Counted from the first letter of the stretch, positions 42,288-52,258 are shown. The stretch: 64,000 bases of DNA from Microbacterium pseudoresistens (GCF_013409745.1 NZ_JACCBH010000001.1:1364001-1428000); one strand, 5' to 3'. Numbers and translations are program-made. The notes: generated from the sequence alone by a model not told the origin.

Positions 42288-45200
42288 TCAGGCGCCGGGG
42301 ATGCGGAGCGTGCGCACCTCGAAGGGGCGCAGGTGCAGGGCGCCGCCCGTGCGAGGGGCATCCAGCTCGTCTTCGATGAGGCTCACCTCGCGGATCTCGC
42401 CGTGCGGGAACAGTGCCTCGATCGCGCCCGAGGTGCGCCGTCCGAGCGCTTCGTACAACCGCACGACGACGTCTCCCGAGTGGTCGTCGGCGAGCTTCAC
42501 GCTCGAGACGATGATCCCCTTGCCGGTCACGCGCACGAGCGGCTCGACCTCTCCGTCCCCGCGGATGCGGGTGGGGATGGCATTGAGCCGGATGCCCTCG
42601 GCCGTCGCGCGCGCAGCATCCGCCCCGACGACCAGGCCCACGGTGATCTCGTGCGGCCCCTGGTCGGTCTCGGGGTCGGGAAAGCGCGGCGCACGCAGCA
42701 GAGACAGGCGCACGGTCGTGGTGACGTCGTCGCTATCGACGTCGCGCGTCGTGTCGTAGCCGTAGAGCGAGTCGTTCACGAGAGCGACTCCGAAGTCACC
42801 GTCTTCGACGAGCACGAAACGATGCATCGAGGTTTCGAACTTCGCCGCCTCCCAGCTCGTGTTCACGTGCGTGGGGCGGCGCTGGAAGCCGAACTGCGTC
42901 TCCGCGAGCGTCTCGCGGGCGAAGACGTCGAGGGGGAAGGCGAGCTTGAGCAGCTTCTCCGTCTCGTGCCAGTCGATGTCGGTGCGCAGCACGACCGTGC
43001 GCTCGCCGGGGGAGAGGGTGATCGTCTGCTGCAGCGACGATGCGGAGAACTCGCGCTCCACGACGATCCTGGCCACGCCCTCGACGACGTCGGCGGTGAG
43101 TGAGGAGACCGTGGTGAGATCATCGACGCGGTTGCGGTAGAAGCGGTCGATGTCCCACGCATCCCATTTGTTCGGGAAGTCCTGATGCAGCTGGAAGAGA
43201 TTCGCGGGCCGTCCCGCCGGGATCGCGTCGCGCCCGGTGGCGCGGTCGATCGCCGAGGTGATCAGCCCCTCGGCCGAGACGGCGATCCGGACGAGGTCGT
43301 TCTCCAGCACGAAGCCGCCGTCGGTCTCGGTGAGGGTGACCGGTTCGTCCGGGGCGGATGCGATGGCCGCGCCTCCGAGTGGCAGCGCCCCGCCGACGGA
43401 GTGGGGCGTGAAGGAGAGATCCCGGTCGCCGTCGCCTGCCAGCGCGCGCAGCGCCGCATCCGTGAGGCCGCGTGCCGCGTCGAGCACGTCGCCGAGCACC
43501 TCCACGGCCTCGCGATGCACCCAGGCGATGGAGGTGCCGGGGAGGATGTCGTGGAACTCGTGCAGCAGCACGAGCTTCCACAGCCGGTCCAGCTCGTCGT
43601 ACGGATAGTCACGTCCGCGGCGCACGGCGGCGGTGGCCGCCCACAGCTCCGCCTCCACCAGTGCCTGCTCGCACCAGCGGTGCAGCGCCTTGGTGGCGTG
43701 CTGGCTGGTGAGGGTGCCGCGGTGCAGCTCCAGGTACAGCTCGCCGACCCACACCGGCGGATGCGGCAGCTCGGCGCGCGCGGCGTCGAAGAACGCATCC
43801 GGGTGCATCCACTCCACCCGGGCGCTGCCCTCGAGGTCGGCGAGCCGCGCGGCCCTCCCGACCATCTCGCGCGTGGTTCCGCCGCCGCCGTCGCCGTACC
43901 CGACCGGGGCGAGCGAGGTGGTCGCGATCCGGCTCTCTTTGAACTGCCGGGTCGCCTTGGCCAGTTCGGCGCCGGTGAGCTCGGAGTTGTACGTGTCCAT
44001 CGGCGGGAAGTGCGTGAACATCCGGGATCCGTCGATGCCCTCCCACTCGAACGTGTGATGGGGGAAGACGTTGCGCTGGTTCCACGAGATCTTCTGCGTG
44101 AAGAACCACTCGAACCCGGCCCGGCGCATCAGCTGCGGCAGGGCGGGGGAGTACCCGAAGCTGTCGGGCAGCCACACCCCGCGCGAGCGGATGCCGAACT
44201 CGCGCTCGAAGAACCGCTGCCCGTAGGAGAACTGCCGCACCAGCGACTCGCCCGACGGCATGACCGTGTCGGACTCGACCCACATCCCGCCCAGCGGCAG
44301 GAACCGTCCCTCGGCGACGGCCCGACGGACGCGCTCCCAGACCTCGGGCCGGTGCTCCTTGACCCAGGCGTACTGCTGGGCGCTGGACATCCCGTACCGG
44401 AACTCCGGATGCTCGTCGATGAGCGTGGTCATCGACGAGGTGGTGCGGGCGACCTTGCGGATCGTCTCGCGCACCGGCCACAGCCACGCGGAGTCGATGT
44501 GCGAATGTCCGACTGCGGCGATGCGGTGCGCGCTGGCCTCGGCGGGTGCGGCGAGCACCTCGGCAAGTGCGGCGCGGGCGGCCGCGGCCGTCTCGGGGAT
44601 GCGCTGCAGGTCGAGCGCATCGAGGGCGTCGTCGAGGGACTGCAGGATGCGCATCCGCCGCGGTGAGGTCGCCGGCAGCTCCGCCTGCAGTTCGAGCAGC
44701 ACCTCCACATCGAGGGCGAGATCGAACACCTCCGGCTCGAAGACGGCGAGGTCGGCATGACGCACGCGGTACAGCGGATCGGGTGACGAGGTGCGCAGAT
44801 CTCCTTCTTGCGTCGGAAGGAACGGGTGATGGTCGAGGAGCACCGGGTTGGATGCGCCCTCGAGGAACAGCTCGATGTGCTCACCGCCCGTCGCCTCGGC
44901 GGCGATCTCCACCCACTGGTTGCGCGGGTTGAGACTCTTCAGCGGCACCGTCTCGCCGCCGTCGCCCCGCCGATAGACGAGCGCCTCGCACTGAAAGCCG
45001 GTGAGGCTCGGATCGAACCCGAGGTCGATGACCGCCTCCACGCGTCGCCCGGCCCACTCGGCGGGAACCGTGCCGCGCACGCGGAACCACGTGGTGCCCC
45101 ACGCGGGCCCCCAGGCGTCTCCGACGCGGAACGGTGCGAACTCGAGAGCGAGGCCCTCGGCGGGGGCGATCGGCTCACCGAGCAGGGCGTGCGCGGAGAG

Positions 45201-45296
45201 CAAGAGCGGCACGCGCGCGGCGTGGATGGCGGGGCGGATGCGCTCGCCGAGAACGCGGGTCGCGCGGTCGACGGTGAGCGAGCTCTCGTCGTGCAT
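42288..45296 (-). CDS. Alpha-mannosidase, glycoside hydrolase family 38
   Basis: 1002-residue retaining alpha-mannosidase. Zinc-site motif AVGHSHIDSAWLWP (residues 262-275), the nucleophile Asp378 in VWLPDSFGYSPALP, and the large beta-sandwich C-terminal half with FEVRTLRIPGA at the end. No signal peptide: probably a cytosolic glycan-salvage enzyme. GAAGGAGC precedes the ATG at 45296. It stands alone, not with sugar transporters. Confidence 0.93.
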   Translation of the reverse strand: MHDESSLTVDRATRVLGERIRPAIHAARVPLLLSAHALLGEPIAPAEGLALEFAPFRVGDAWGPAWGTTWFRVRGTVPAEWAGRRVEAVIDLGFDPSLTGFQCEALVYRRGDGGETVPLKSLNPRNQWVEIAAEATGGEHIELFLEGASNPVLLDHHPFLPTQEGDLRTSSPDPLYRVRHADLAVFEPEVFDLALDVEVLLELQAELPATSPRRMRILQSLDDALDALDLQRIPETAAAARAALAEVLAAPAEASAHRIAAVGHSHIDSAWLWPVRETIRKVARTTSSMTTLIDEHPEFRYGMSSAQQYAWVKEHRPEVWERVRRAVAEGRFLPLGGMWVESDTVMPSGESLVRQFSYGQRFFEREFGIRSRGVWLPDSFGYSPALPQLMRRAGFEWFFTQKISWNQRNVFPHHTFEWEGIDGSRMFTHFPPMDTYNSELTGAELAKATRQFKESRIATTSLAPVGYGDGGGGTTREMVGRAARLADLEGSARVEWMHPDAFFDAARAELPHPPVWVGELYLELHRGTLTSQHATKALHRWCEQALVEAELWAATAAVRRGRDYPYDELDRLWKLVLLHEFHDILPGTSIAWVHREAVEVLGDVLDAARGLTDAALRALAGDGDRDLSFTPHSVGGALPLGGAAIASAPDEPVTLTETDGGFVLENDLVRIAVSAEGLITSAIDRATGRDAIPAGRPANLFQLHQDFPNKWDAWDIDRFYRNRVDDLTTVSSLTADVVEGVARIVVEREFSASSLQQTITLSPGERTVVLRTDIDWHETEKLLKLAFPLDVFARETLAETQFGFQRRPTHVNTSWEAAKFETSMHRFVLVEDGDFGVALVNDSLYGYDTTRDVDSDDVTTTVRLSLLRAPRFPDPETDQGPHEITVGLVVGADAARATAEGIRLNAIPTRIRGDGEVEPLVRVTGKGIIVSSVKLADDHSGDVVVRLYEALGRRTSGAIEALFPHGEIREVSLIEDELDAPRTGGALHLRPFEVRTLRIPGA

Positions 45297-45347
45297 GGAC
45301 GCTCCTTCGCGTGCCGGGTGATGCCAACAGCGGGTTGCGGGGCGAGG

Positions 45348-45923
45348 CTAGCTCTTGCTCGCTTTGGCGGCGGCTTTCATCGCCTTCTTGTGCTCGCGAA
45401 CCTTGGCCAGCGACTCGGGCGAGACGATGTCGGCCACGCTGCGGAACGCGCCGTCGTCCCCGTACGGGGCGGATGCCTCGCGCCAGCCCTCGCCGGTGAA
45501 GCCGTACTGCTTGCCCAGCAGGGCGAGGAAGATCTTCGCCTTCTGCTCGCCGAATCCGGGGAGCGCCTTCAGCCGGCGCAGCACCTCGGCGCCGTCGGGA
45601 TCGCCCCGCGTCCACAGCGCGGCGGCGTCGCCGTTCCAGTCATCGACGAGCGCCTGGCACAGCGTCTGCACCCGTGCGGCCATCGAGCCGGGGAACCGGT
45701 GCACGGCCGGCGACTCCTTGAACGCGGCGAGGAACTGGTCGGGATCGTACGCGGCGATGGCCGACGCATCCGTCAGTCCCGTGCGCTCGACGATCTTGAG
45801 CGGACCGGCGAACGCGGTCTCCATGGCGACCTGCTGGTCGAGGAGCATCCCTGTCAGAAGCGCGAGGGGGTTGTTCGTGAGCAGGTCGTCGGCGGCGGTA
45901 TCTCCGGTGATGTGAAGGGCCAT
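45348..45923 (-). CDS. HhH-GPD-type base-excision repair protein
   Basis: 191 residues. The start MALHITGDTAADDLLTNNPL and LLTGMLLDQQVAMETAFAGP match a small actinobacterial HhH-GPD group; LKALPGFGEQKAKIFLALLG is the helix-hairpin-helix. The usual catalytic Asp downstream of the hairpin is not obvious. A basic Lys/Ala tail ends it. The ATG at 45923 was chosen because the family begins here. A fragment of its first 33 codons is duplicated at 47110-47211. Confidence 0.85.
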   Translation of the reverse strand: MALHITGDTAADDLLTNNPLALLTGMLLDQQVAMETAFAGPLKIVERTGLTDASAIAAYDPDQFLAAFKESPAVHRFPGSMAARVQTLCQALVDDWNGDAAALWTRGDPDGAEVLRRLKALPGFGEQKAKIFLALLGKQYGFTGEGWREASAPYGDDGAFRSVADIVSPESLAKVREHKKAMKAAAKASKS

Positions 45924-45994
45924 GGATACAGTGTGGCACCCGAGCGGAGGCCGCGGAACGGCAGCCCAGGTCGCGTGGTGCGAAAAATACATGC

Positions 45995-46015
45995 AGAGCG
46001 CATGTGCTCTATGCT
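45995..46015 (+). promoter_or_regulatory. VapBC promoter with AGAGC/GCTCT dyad
   Basis: Inverted AGAGC (45995-45999) and GCTCT (46006-46010) with the -10 TATGCT (46010-46015) overlapping the right arm, then six bases to the antitoxin ATG at 46022. Leaderless, probably autorepressed. Confidence 0.55.
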
Positions 46016-46021
46016 AGTTGC

Positions 46022-46246
46022 ATGACAACGATCCAGGTTCGCAACGTCTCCGAGGAGACGAGTCGTGCGCTCAAGGCGAAGGCTGCGCTCGAGGGCCGCT
46101 CGCTGAGTGACTATCTGCTGCGCGAACTCGACCGCCTGGCGACGCGTCCGAGCCGGGTCGAACTGCTGGAACGGATCGCAAGCCGTGGCGTCGCCACGCT
46201 CGAACCGGCAGCACAGGTGCTCACCGAGCAGTGTCCCGGTCGATGA
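46022..46246 (+). CDS. Antitoxin of VapBC-type module (FitA/Arc-like)
   Basis: 74-residue antitoxin: MTTIQVRNVSEETSRALKAK, then EGRSLSDYLLRELDRLA, a FitA-type ribbon-helix-helix, with a toxin-binding tail. The ATG at 46022 is leaderless after TATGCT; the stop overlaps the toxin start (ATGA). Confidence 0.83.
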   Translation: MTTIQVRNVSEETSRALKAKAALEGRSLSDYLLRELDRLATRPSRVELLERIASRGVATLEPAAQVLTEQCPGR

Positions 46247-46626
46247 CGCTCGTCGTCGACGCATCTGCGGTCGCCGAGATCCTGTTCGGGACCGAGGCTG
46301 GTCGTCGGGCCGCCGCGTTGCTTGACGGACACGAGCTCCTCGCGCCGCAGCATCTCACGGTTGAAGTCGCCTCCGTGATCCGTGGGTGGTCGCTCAGCCG
46401 ACAGATCACCGATGAGCAGGCGCTGCGCGCGTTTGGTGAGTTCGACGCGCTCGGCGTGGAGCAGGTGCCGATGATGTCCATGCTGCCCGCCGTCCATGCC
46501 CTGCGACACAATGTCAGCGCCTATGACGCCATGTACGTCGTGCTCGCCCGTGCGGCCCAGTGCTCGCTGCTGACCCTCGACGCTCGTCTCGCGGCGTCCG
46601 TTCCGGATTGCGCGCTGCTGCCGTAG
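46243..46626 (+). CDS. vapC: PIN-domain toxin VapC
   Basis: 127-residue PIN nuclease with Asp in LVVDASAVAEILFG, Glu in LTVEVASVIRG, Asp in SAYDAMYVVLARA and Asp in LLTLDARLAASVPDC. Complete active site. Its last ~60 codons are duplicated as a remnant at 47270-47454. Confidence 0.87.
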   Translation: MTLVVDASAVAEILFGTEAGRRAAALLDGHELLAPQHLTVEVASVIRGWSLSRQITDEQALRAFGEFDALGVEQVPMMSMLPAVHALRHNVSAYDAMYVVLARAAQCSLLTLDARLAASVPDCALLP

Positions 46627-46639
46627 ATCCGTCGTACGG

Positions 46640-47107
46640 TCAGATGGCGAGCCACTCGGACGTCACGCTGCCCTCCTCGTAATGCCACCGGCCGTCAGCT
46701 TCTCCGTCGATGCACAGCTTCTTCACCGCAGCCAAGTCTGCGTCGCGGTCGATATCGAGAGCGACGATTCGAAGCGCCTGGCTGAAACCCTCCCCTGCGA
46801 CCCCCAAGGGAGCGAACGCATCGAGGACGAGCTGTTGGTCACCGTTGAGTGGTCCGTCAGTGCGCGGAATGACTCGAATGGTCTGATGCCCGCTGCGCTC
46901 CAGAGTTTCCATAAACCAGAGCACGCCATCGGCGCCTGGTGCAGCCTTGACGGTGTCTTCCGCGGATATCCCTCGAACGAACCAGGGTGTGTTGTCCACG
47001 CGAAAGCGGCCGTCGCCGAGTGGCTCGGCCCACAGTCCTTCAGACTCTGCCGGTGGCCAGCCGTCTTCATCCACCTCAAGGTGGAACCGAATCTTGGTCA
47101 ACCCCAT
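46640..47107 (-). CDS. DUF4265-family protein
   Basis: 155 residues with the DUF4265 pattern: KIRFHLEVDEDGWPPAESEG, LWAEPLGDGRFRVDNTPWFV, RGISAEDTV and SGHQTIRVI. Some DUF4265 proteins occur with polymorphic toxins as immunity-like proteins, but here it lies between a VapC gene and remnants of a duplication. The ATG at 47107 starts the family domain directly. Confidence 0.8.
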   Translation of the reverse strand: MGLTKIRFHLEVDEDGWPPAESEGLWAEPLGDGRFRVDNTPWFVRGISAEDTVKAAPGADGVLWFMETLERSGHQTIRVIPRTDGPLNGDQQLVLDAFAPLGVAGEGFSQALRIVALDIDRDADLAAVKKLCIDGEADGRWHYEEGSVTSEWLAI

Positions 47108-47109
47108 GG

Positions 47110-47211
47110 TTAGTGCACCTGCTGGTCGAGCAGCATCCCTGTCAGAAGCGCGAGGGGGTTGTTCGTGAGCAGGTCGTCGTCGGCGGTGTCTCCGGTGATG
47201 TGAAGGGCCAT
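47110..47211 (-). pseudogene. Fragment of HhH-GPD repair gene (5' end only)
   Basis: Encodes the first 33 residues of the gene at 45348-45923 almost unchanged (ALHITGDTADDDLLTNN and LALLTGMLLDQQV), then stops at a TAA. It is in the same orientation as the parent. Part of a tandem duplication truncated at this point by the DUF4265 gene. Confidence 0.85.
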
Positions 47212-47269
47212 GAGACCAGTCTCGCATCCGAACTGATGCCGCGGAACGCCAGTCTGGATCGCTCGGTGG

Positions 47270-47454
47270 CGCTCGGCGTCGAACAAGTGCCGATGATGTC
47301 GATGCTGCCCGCCGTCCATGCTTTGCGGCACAACGTCAGAGCGTATGACGCCACGTATGCCGTGCTCGCTCGTGCGGCACAGTGCTCGCTGCTGACTCTC
47401 GATGCTCGTCTCGCGGCAGCCGTTCCGGATTGCGCGCTGCTGCCCACCATTTGA
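47270..47454 (+). pseudogene. Fragment of VapC toxin gene (3' half)
   Basis: Copy of the last ~60 codons of the toxin at 46243-46626: LGVEQVPMMSMLPAVHALRH, AYDATYAVLARA and LLTLDARLAAAVPDCALLP. The antitoxin and toxin N-terminus that should lie upstream are missing; the copy joins directly to the duplicated leader of the HhH-GPD gene. Synonymous and a few amino-acid changes show that the duplication is not recent. Its stop lies within the next operator. Confidence 0.85.
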
Positions 47455-47490
47455 CAGCATGCACTTAAATGGAATGATGCTATGCTGTCA
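47452..47490 (+). promoter_or_regulatory. VapBC operator: 9-bp inverted repeat around the promoter
   Basis: Perfect arms TGACAGCAT (47452-47460) and ATGCTGTCA (47482-47490) separated by 21 nt. The -10 TATGCT (47481-47486) overlaps the right arm and the ATG at 47493 follows after 6 nt. TTGACA at 47451-47456 may serve as -35 for an alternative AATGAT at 47473. The left arm overlaps the TGA of the VapC fragment. Confidence 0.65.
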
Positions 47491-47492
47491 CT

Positions 47493-47744
47493 ATGAGAAC
47501 GACGGTGACGTTGGATGCGGACACGGAGGCGCTCGTGCGGCGGCTGATGGCGCAGCGCGGCGTGTCGTTCAAGCGGGCTCTCAACGATGCGATCCGAGGG
47601 GGAGCGCTGCCGTCCGCGGAGCGACGGGCGCACACCAAGCCCCGCGATCTCGGCGTGCCTCGTGTCGATCTGACCCACGCGCTCCGACTCGCCGCCGATC
47701 TGGAGGACGAAGAGCTGGCACGGCGCCTGCAGGTCGGACGATGA
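47493..47744 (+). CDS. Antitoxin of VapBC-type module
   Basis: 83-residue ribbon-helix-helix antitoxin: MRTTVTLDADTEALVRRLMA, RGVSFKRALNDAIRGG, then a polar C-terminus ending EDEELARRLQVGR. Leaderless. Its stop overlaps the toxin start (ATGA). Confidence 0.83.
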   Translation: MRTTVTLDADTEALVRRLMAQRGVSFKRALNDAIRGGALPSAERRAHTKPRDLGVPRVDLTHALRLAADLEDEELARRLQVGR

Positions 47745-48193
47745 AGCTCGTCGATGCCAACGTGCTGCTGTACGCCGTGAATGAGAGCGCCCCTCAGCAT
47801 CAGAGCGCGATCGGATGGCTGGATGATGCGCTGGACGGCGGCGATACGGTCGGGTTCAGTTGGAATGCCCTGCTCGCCTTCGTGCGGATCGCGACGAATC
47901 CGCGCATCGTGCCGCAGCCGGTCACGGCCGCGGAGGCGATGGTGCAGGTTCACGACTGGCTTGCTGCGCCGAGCGCGCACGTGCTCAACCCTGGTGAGCG
48001 GCATGCGTCGATCCTCGACGATCTGCTCACCAGGTCGGGCGCCGCCGCGAATCTCGTGAACGATGCCCATCTCGCCGCTCTCGCCGCCGAACACCGTGCG
48101 ACGGTGGTGACGTTCGACGCCGACTTCGACCGGTTCGCCGAGGTGCGGGCCGAGACACCGGATGCTCTGATCGCGCGGGCGGCGCGGCGATAG
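47741..48193 (+). CDS. vapC: PIN-domain toxin VapC
   Basis: 150-residue PIN nuclease: KLVDANVLLYAVNESAPQH, WNALLAFVRIATNPR, NLVNDAHLAALAAEH and VVTFDADFDRF. The pattern fits the VapC subgroup with NAHxxALAxEH, different from the toxins at 39003 and 46243, so the three pairs are not simple duplicates. Confidence 0.87.
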   Translation: MKLVDANVLLYAVNESAPQHQSAIGWLDDALDGGDTVGFSWNALLAFVRIATNPRIVPQPVTAAEAMVQVHDWLAAPSAHVLNPGERHASILDDLLTRSGAAANLVNDAHLAALAAEHRATVVTFDADFDRFAEVRAETPDALIARAARR

Positions 48194-48217
48194 GCCCGAT
48201 GCCGTGATCGCCTCGGC

Positions 48218-49534
48218 TCAGGCGGTCTCGGATGCCGACGCGGCCGGGATATCGGGCGTGAGCCCGTAGAGGGTTTCCAGCGCGGAGACGAACTCGTCGC
48301 CGCGGCCGGCCTCGGCCAACTCGTGCGCACGGGCGGTCGGGGTGTGCGTGAGCACCCCGGCGAGGTGGCGCATGGCCCGCTCGACGCGGCCGTCGTCATC
48401 GCCGCGTGCACGGGCGCGCTCGATCTCAGACTCCATGAGGGCGAGGATGTGCGAGCGGAACGCGACCACCGCCGGAGTCACGCTCTGCTGCGCGCCCACG
48501 ATGTGGAAGGTGTCGGCGGCTTCGCGCACGATGCTGCGCGCCGCATCCGTCGCCTGCAGCTCTTCCAGCGGTGCATGCAGCCGGACGGTCTCCAGATCCA
48601 GCAGGGTGACGCCCTCGATCGCATCGACGGCCGGGTCGACGTTGCGCGGCATCCCGAGGTCGATCACGAGCTTCTCGGCGGGGGAGGCATCCGCGCCCAC
48701 CGGGCACCGCCCGGCCGAGACAGACACGGGGCGGGGGCGCGACGCGAGGTGCTCCGGGCCGAGCACGGGCTCGGCGGCCGTGGTGCAGGTGATCAGCAGC
48801 GTCGCCGTGGCGGCTTCTCGGGCATAGTGGTCGGCGGTGACGGCGCGGATGCCGTGCTTGGCCGCGAATGTCTTGGCGCGCCCTGAGGGGGAGTGCACGG
48901 CGATGTCGACGGCGCCGTGCTCGCGCAGCGTCGCCAGGGTCACGGCGGCGTACGCACCCGTGCCGACGAGGAGCACGCGCTGGGCCGACCAGTCGGCGAT
49001 GCGGCTGTCGGCGAGCTCCAGGGCGAGCCGCACGAGCGAGCGCCCGGCCCGGCCGAGGGCGGTGTCGTTCTTGACCCGGCGCTGGGCCTGGCTGGCCCTC
49101 TGGAACAGGCGCTCCAGCTCGGGCGACGTCGTGCGGTCCTCGCGCGCGGCGGAGAGGGCTCGGCGCACCTGCCCGGCGATCTCGCCTTCGCCGGAGACCA
49201 CCGACTCCAGTCCCGATGCCACCGCGAACAGATGCTCCGCGACGCGGCGGCCGTTGTGCACGACGTACGCACCCTCGAGATCGGCGGCGGGCACGCCGGT
49301 CGCGGCCTCCACGGCCTCGACCACGGCTTCGACGCCGACGGCCCCCGCAGCCGTCATCGGCTCTTCGATGTCGACATACGCCTCGAAGCGGTTGCAGGTG
49401 GCCAGCACGATCGCCCCCTGCACGAACGATGCGGCGTCGACGAGGGCGGTCGAGACGCCCTCGGGGGTACGGCTCAGCCGCTCGAGCAGATCGAACGAGG
49501 CGGTCTTGTGACTCGCCGAGACGCACAGCAACAC
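48218..49534 (-). CDS. hemA: Glutamyl-tRNA reductase
   Basis: 438-residue enzyme: glutamyl-tRNA(Glu) to glutamate-1-semialdehyde, first step of the C5 heme pathway. [20 protein letters not shown], catalytic Cys47 in [11 protein letters not shown], the NADPH fold [20 protein letters not shown] and a C-terminal dimerisation helix. GTG at 49534 was chosen because the family starts here and TAAACT lies 7 nt upstream. The AlaYGlySerGly-type loop is partly changed. Divergent from hemE. Confidence 0.93.
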   Translation of the reverse strand: MLLCVSASHKTASFDLLERLSRTPEGVSTALVDAASFVQGAIVLATCNRFEAYVDIEEPMTAAGAVGVEAVVEAVEAATGVPAADLEGAYVVHNGRRVAEHLFAVASGLESVVSGEGEIAGQVRRALSAAREDRTTSPELERLFQRASQAQRRVKNDTALGRAGRSLVRLALELADSRIADWSAQRVLLVGTGAYAAVTLATLREHGAVDIAVHSPSGRAKTFAAKHGIRAVTADHYAREAATATLLITCTTAAEPVLGPEHLASRPRPVSVSAGRCPVGADASPAEKLVIDLGMPRNVDPAVDAIEGVTLLDLETVRLHAPLEELQATDAARSIVREAADTFHIVGAQQSVTPAVVAFRSHILALMESEIERARARGDDDGRVERAMRHLAGVLTHTPTARAHELAEAGRGDEFVSALETLYGLTPDIPAASASETA

Positions 49535-49628
49535 GCCTCGGAGTTTACGGGGCGCGGGCTTTGCGAGGGCTGGACGCGTCATACGGCGCCACGGCCCGAC
49601 CATAAGGACGGAGTGCGAGGATGGGGGC

Positions 49629-50690
49629 ATGCCCGACCCCGACGCACCCCTGCTGCGCGCGCTCGCCGGTGTCCGCCCTGACAGGACGCCCATCTGGTTC
49701 ATGCGTCAGGCGGGCCGGTCGCTGCCCGAGTACCGCGAGCTGCGCGTGGGCACGCGGATGCTCGACGCGTGCCTCACGCCCGACCTCGCCGCCGAGATCA
49801 CCCTGCAGCCGGTGCGACGGCACGGTGTGGATGCGGGCATCTTCTTCAGCGACATCGTCGTGCCGCTGCGTCTCGCCGGCGTCGAGGTCGAGATCGTGCC
49901 CGGCCGCGGGCCCGTCTTCGCCGCACCGGTGCGCAGTGCCGCGGATGTGGAGCGCATCACGGCGATCGATCCGCGCTCGCTCGACACCTCGGCCATCGAA
50001 GAGGCCGTGCGGATCGTCGTCGCCGAGCTCGGCGACACCCCTCTCATCGGCTTCGCGGGGGCGCCGTTCACGCTCGCGGCCTACCTCGTGGAGGGCGGCC
50101 CGTCGAAGGAGCATCTGCGTGCGCGGGCGATGATGCACACCGACCCCGGATCGTGGAACCGGTTGGCCGGCTGGCTGGCATCCGTGTCGAGGGTGTTCCT
50201 GCAGGCGCAGATCTCCGCGGGGGCCTCGGCCGTGCAGCTGTTCGACTCGTGGGCGGGGTCTCTCGCCCCGCACGACTACCGGGGCTTCGTCGCGCCGCAT
50301 TCGTCGGCCGCGGTGCGCGCGCTCGACGTGCCCGTCATCCATTTCGGCGTCGGCACGGGGCCGTTCCTGGCCGACATGCGTCTGGACGGTGCGGCATCGG
50401 CGGTGGGCGTCGACTGGCGGATGCCGCTCGACGAGGCCGCGACGGTGCTCGGGACCGACGTCACGGTGCAGGGCAACATCGACCCCGCGCTGCTCACCGC
50501 GCCGTGGCCGGTGCTGGAGGGGCACGTGCGCGAGGTCATGCGCCGCGGTCGTGCCGCGCGTGCACACATCGTGAACCTCGGTCACGGCGTGCCGCCGGAG
50601 ACCGACCCCGACGTGCTGAGCCGCATCGTCGCGCTCGTGCACGATGCGGGTTCGCGGGAGGCCGGTTCGCCGGAGGAGGTCTCCTCGTGA
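49629..50690 (+). CDS. hemE: Uroporphyrinogen decarboxylase
   Basis: 353 residues: converts uroporphyrinogen III to coproporphyrinogen III. The signature [24 protein letters not shown] region (split in two) and [17 protein letters not shown] are intact; [10 protein letters not shown] is the substrate-site region. GAGGAT-6 nt-ATG may be a leaderless start. Stop overlaps hemG. Confidence 0.95.
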   Translation: MPDPDAPLLRALAGVRPDRTPIWFMRQAGRSLPEYRELRVGTRMLDACLTPDLAAEITLQPVRRHGVDAGIFFSDIVVPLRLAGVEVEIVPGRGPVFAAPVRSAADVERITAIDPRSLDTSAIEEAVRIVVAELGDTPLIGFAGAPFTLAAYLVEGGPSKEHLRARAMMHTDPGSWNRLAGWLASVSRVFLQAQISAGASAVQLFDSWAGSLAPHDYRGFVAPHSSAAVRALDVPVIHFGVGTGPFLADMRLDGAASAVGVDWRMPLDEAATVLGTDVTVQGNIDPALLTAPWPVLEGHVREVMRRGRAARAHIVNLGHGVPPETDPDVLSRIVALVHDAGSREAGSPEEVSS

Positions 50691-52213
50691 CCGATGACGC
50701 TCCGGCGCCGGAGTCGGCCCCCGAGCTCGCCGCACGTGCGGCGCAGCTCCGCGTCGCCGTCGTCGGTGCGGGGATCGCGGGTCTCGTGGCGGCGGCCGAC
50801 ATCGCCGCCCTCGGCATGCACGTGACGGTGTTCGAGGCGGATGCGGTGCCCGGCGGCGTCGTGCGCCGCGGCGAGGTGGCGGGCATCTCCTTCGACGCGG
50901 GAGCGGAGAGCTTCGCGACGCGCGGCGGTCACGTGCGCGCGCTCATCGACGATCTGGGCCTCGCCGACCGGGTCGTCGACGCCGCTCCCGGTGGGGCCTG
51001 GCTCGCAGGCATCCCTGCCGTCGATGCCGCGCCGCTGCCTGTCGGCGGCATCCTCGGCATCCCCGCCAACCCGTTCGCCGACGACGTGCGCCGCATCATC
51101 GGCTGGGCGGGGGCATGGCGGGCCTACCTCGATCGCCTCCGTCCTCCGTTGACGGTGGGGCACGAGCGCAGCCTCGGTGCGCTCGTGCGCTCGCGGATGG
51201 GGCGGCGGGTGCTCGACCGCCTCGTCGCTCCCGTCACCACCGGCGTGCATTCCTCGCATCCCGACGACATCGACACCGATGCCGCGGCTCCAGGTCTCAA
51301 CGCCGCACTCACGCGCACCGGATCGCTGTCGGGAGCGGTCGCCGACCTCCTCGCGGAGCGTGCCGCGCAGACGGGCACAGCGGCGACGCGGCCCGGAGCG
51401 GCCGTGCAGGGTCTCGCCGGCGGCATGGCGACGTTGGTGGATGCGCTGATCGACCGTCTGGGAATGCTCGGCGCCGAGGTGCGCACCGGCACCCCGGCCG
51501 AATCCCTGGAACGCGGCGACGAGGGATGGACGGTCGCCGTCGCCGCGCCGCAGGATGCCGACGCCGCGGAGCTCGAGGTCGACGCCGTCGCATCCGACCC
51601 CGCGGACGAGATTTTCGACGCCGTGCTCGTCGCGGCCGACGAAGCCACCGCCCGGCACCTGCTCGCCCCGCACGTCTCCGCGCTCGATGCGATCCCGGCG
51701 GGCCCGTCGCCGCGGATCGAGATCGTGACCCTCGTGCTCGACGCCCCCGCGCTCGACGCCGCGCCGCGCGGCTCGGGGGTGCTCACGGTGCCGGGCAGCC
51801 ACACGGCGAAGGCCCTGACCCACAGCACGGCGAAGTGGCCGTGGCTGGCCGAGACGACCGGCGGATCGCACGTCGTGCGCGTGTCGTTCGGCGCTCAGGG
51901 CGAAGATCCGGCGACGGCCGTGCTCGACGACGACGGCGCCGCACGGCTCGCGGTGCAGGAGGCGTCGGCGCTGCTCGGCGTGCCGCTCGACGAGTCCATG
52001 CTGCGCGGCGCGCACCGCTCCCGCTTCACGCAGTCGCAGCCGGCGACCTCCCTGGGCGCCGCCGAGCGACGCGCCGCCGCCGGCCGTGTGATCGCGGGCG
52101 TCCCCGGTCTTGCCGCCACCGGCGCCTGGCTGTCGGGAACGGGGCTGGCCCAGGTCGTCCCGCACGCACGCGCGGAGGCCGAGCGCCTCCGCCACGCCCT
52201 GCTGTGGGGTTGA
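50687..52213 (+). CDS. hemG: Protoporphyrinogen/coproporphyrinogen oxidase (HemY type)
   Basis: 508-residue FAD enzyme. Dinucleotide motif [20 protein letters not shown] near residue 25, [24 protein letters not shown], and a C-terminal [19 protein letters not shown]. In actinobacteria with hemQ this enzyme is expected to oxidise coproporphyrinogen III (CgoX role). GTG at 50687 overlaps hemE and has GGAGGAGGT upstream. Confidence 0.92.
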   Translation: MTDDAPAPESAPELAARAAQLRVAVVGAGIAGLVAAADIAALGMHVTVFEADAVPGGVVRRGEVAGISFDAGAESFATRGGHVRALIDDLGLADRVVDAAPGGAWLAGIPAVDAAPLPVGGILGIPANPFADDVRRIIGWAGAWRAYLDRLRPPLTVGHERSLGALVRSRMGRRVLDRLVAPVTTGVHSSHPDDIDTDAAAPGLNAALTRTGSLSGAVADLLAERAAQTGTAATRPGAAVQGLAGGMATLVDALIDRLGMLGAEVRTGTPAESLERGDEGWTVAVAAPQDADAAELEVDAVASDPADEIFDAVLVAADEATARHLLAPHVSALDAIPAGPSPRIEIVTLVLDAPALDAAPRGSGVLTVPGSHTAKALTHSTAKWPWLAETTGGSHVVRVSFGAQGEDPATAVLDDDGAARLAVQEASALLGVPLDESMLRGAHRSRFTQSQPATSLGAAERRAAAGRVIAGVPGLAATGAWLSGTGLAQVVPHARAEAERLRHALLWG

Positions 52214-52258
52214 GCTCTCGTGCGCAGACGCATCCATCCGGTGCGCGGAGAAGGATAG

